This document shows, piece after piece, positions 63,378 to 64,000 of a stretch of DNA of 64,000 nucleotides. The position numbers were made by a program, and so were the translations under genes. Where the stretch lies: assembly GCA_012735245.1 (NCBI GenBank), contig JAAYHU010000027.1:1-64000 (forward strand). The letters run 5' to 3'. This DNA is from Tissierellia bacterium (GTDB lineage Bacteria; Bacillota; Clostridia; Tissierellales; Tissierellaceae). The notes under the pieces were generated by a model, which saw only the letters and a program-made list of their open reading frames with translations, did not search any database and had not been told where the DNA came from. Position 1 is the stretch's first letter; each line of letters starts with the position of its first letter.

Positions 63378-63406
63378 TTGCATATTAATAGGCAAGTGGG
63401 TATTAT
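63378..63406 (+). promoter_or_regulatory. Promoter of the dehydrogenase gene
   Basis: TTGCAT (63378-63383), a 17-base spacer and TATTAT (63401-63406), about 30 bases before the TTG start. The rest of the 291-base gap (63148-63438) is AT-rich; I see no gene in it. Confidence 0.6.
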
Positions 63407-63438
63407 ACTATTAAAGTTCTAAGTAAGGAGGTATAATA

Positions 63439-64000
63439 TTGAAGGCACTAATAACTTTTAAATACAAAGATGAAGAAATGAAGCTTCTTGAAGACCTTGG
63501 TTACGAGATAATATTTAATGACGAAAGAGATTTTTCCTTTTCTGAGGATATGAAGGACGCCGAGGTACTGGTATGTTTTGATCCTTTTAAGAAATTAGAT
63601 ATTGACCTGTTCCCTAAGCTTAAATGGATACAATTGTTAACTGCAGGTATTAATCAGGTTCCAGTTGAAAAGGTATTGAAAAAAAATATTGTACTTACAA
63701 ACAGCAGGGGAGTATACAGTATACCTATAGCTGAATGGATAGTTTTGAAGGCGTTAGAAATGATAAAAAACAGCAGAGACTTCTATAAAAAACAGGAAGA
63801 AAAGATTTGGAAAATGGATACTTCACTTCTGGAAATATATGGTAAGATTGTAGGCTTCTTGGGAACTGGATCTATAGCTCAGGAAGCTGCTAAAAGGTTG
63901 CAAGCTTTTGGCGTAAAGATTGTAGGATTTAATAGAACTGGCAGGAATGCAGAGCATTTTCACCAATCTTATCCAATAGATAAAATCAATCAAGAAATCT
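63439..64000 (+). CDS. D-isomer-specific 2-hydroxyacid dehydrogenase, N-terminal part
   Basis: The gene begins with TTG 63439 after AAGGAGGTATAA and runs off the right edge; 187 codons are visible. The product starts MKALITFKYKDEEMKLLEDL and has an N-terminal catalytic subdomain (KWIQLLTAGINQVP), followed by the NAD-binding fold GFLGTGSIAQEAAKRL. This is the SerA/LdhA-type family of NAD-dependent 2-hydroxyacid dehydrogenases. The catalytic His/Glu lie beyond the window, and the substrate cannot be assigned. Confidence 0.82.
   Translation, partial: MKALITFKYKDEEMKLLEDLGYEIIFNDERDFSFSEDMKDAEVLVCFDPFKKLDIDLFPKLKWIQLLTAGINQVPVEKVLKKNIVLTNSRGVYSIPIAEWIVLKALEMIKNSRDFYKKQEEKIWKMDTSLLEIYGKIVGFLGTGSIAQEAAKRLQAFGVKIVGFNRTGRNAEHFHQSYPIDKINQEI

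Overview
The window reads as chromosomal DNA of a low-GC, strictly anaerobic Gram-positive bacterium of the Clostridia/Tissierellia type. The signs are AT-rich coding sequence with strong GGAGG-type ribosome binding sites, class III (anaerobic) ribonucleotide reductase, a T-box leader, AddAB recombination nucleases, lipoboxes with no outer-membrane genes, an Nqr/Rnf-type ion-pumping redox complex, and activators of 2-hydroxyacyl-CoA dehydratases. No rRNA, tRNA, CRISPR array, prophage or insertion sequence was seen. The genus-level placement is inference.

Layout. 1-3.2 kb: start of an oligoendopeptidase F gene, then a cell-wall cluster (class B PBP, FtsW/RodA, FHA protein). 3.4-5 kb, plus strand: PspC protein, recX, glpP. 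5-9.6 kb: operon of polysaccharide deacetylase, response regulator, histidine kinase and lipoprotein, preceded by 11-bp-phased TGTAAC repeats that look like a PhoB/WalR-type site. 9.7-13.9 kb: small unknown, ABC exporter, two membrane proteins. 13.9-20.4 kb: addB-addA, with a 36-bp triplication of the addA start region. 20.4-32.4 kb: housekeeping genes (nagZ, glsA, uridine-kinase-like, pseudouridine synthases, radical SAM, HAD, DUF1292, pepD, fRMsr) and a short DUF1540 gene. 32.5-36 kb: nrdD-nrdG behind two NrdR boxes 31 bp apart, then msrA. 36-43.2 kb: DUF4153 and RelA/SpoT-domain proteins, then nqrBCDEF without nqrA and with an in-frame TAA in nqrF. 43.3-48.9 kb: cold-shock gene with a long leader, thioesterase, MATE exporter, Mrp ATPase and small unknowns. 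48.5-51.4 kb: DtxR-type regulator divergent from feoAB. 51.5-53.1 kb: FAD oxidoreductase and Rieske domain separated by a one-base frameshift. 53.2-58.2 kb: branched-chain amino acid ABC transporter operon (livK-H-M-G-F) under a T-box leader. 58.4-58.7 kb: a short MerT-like gene with an in-frame TGA followed by a SECIS-like hairpin. 58.7-61.7 kb: three-gene acyl-CoA dehydratase activator cluster. 61.8-63.1 kb: S41 peptidase. 63.4 kb to the end: partial 2-hydroxyacid dehydrogenase.

The most notable observation is the probable selenocysteine form of MerT at 58404-58706, where the usual Cys-Cys pair of the first helix is Cys-TGA. A stop-based gene caller would miss or truncate it. The regulatory elements (T-box, NrdR boxes, phased repeats) are also well supported by sequence. 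Two genes (nqrF and the FAD-Rieske oxidoreductase) are broken as read; whether these are real lesions or sequence errors cannot be settled from the window.
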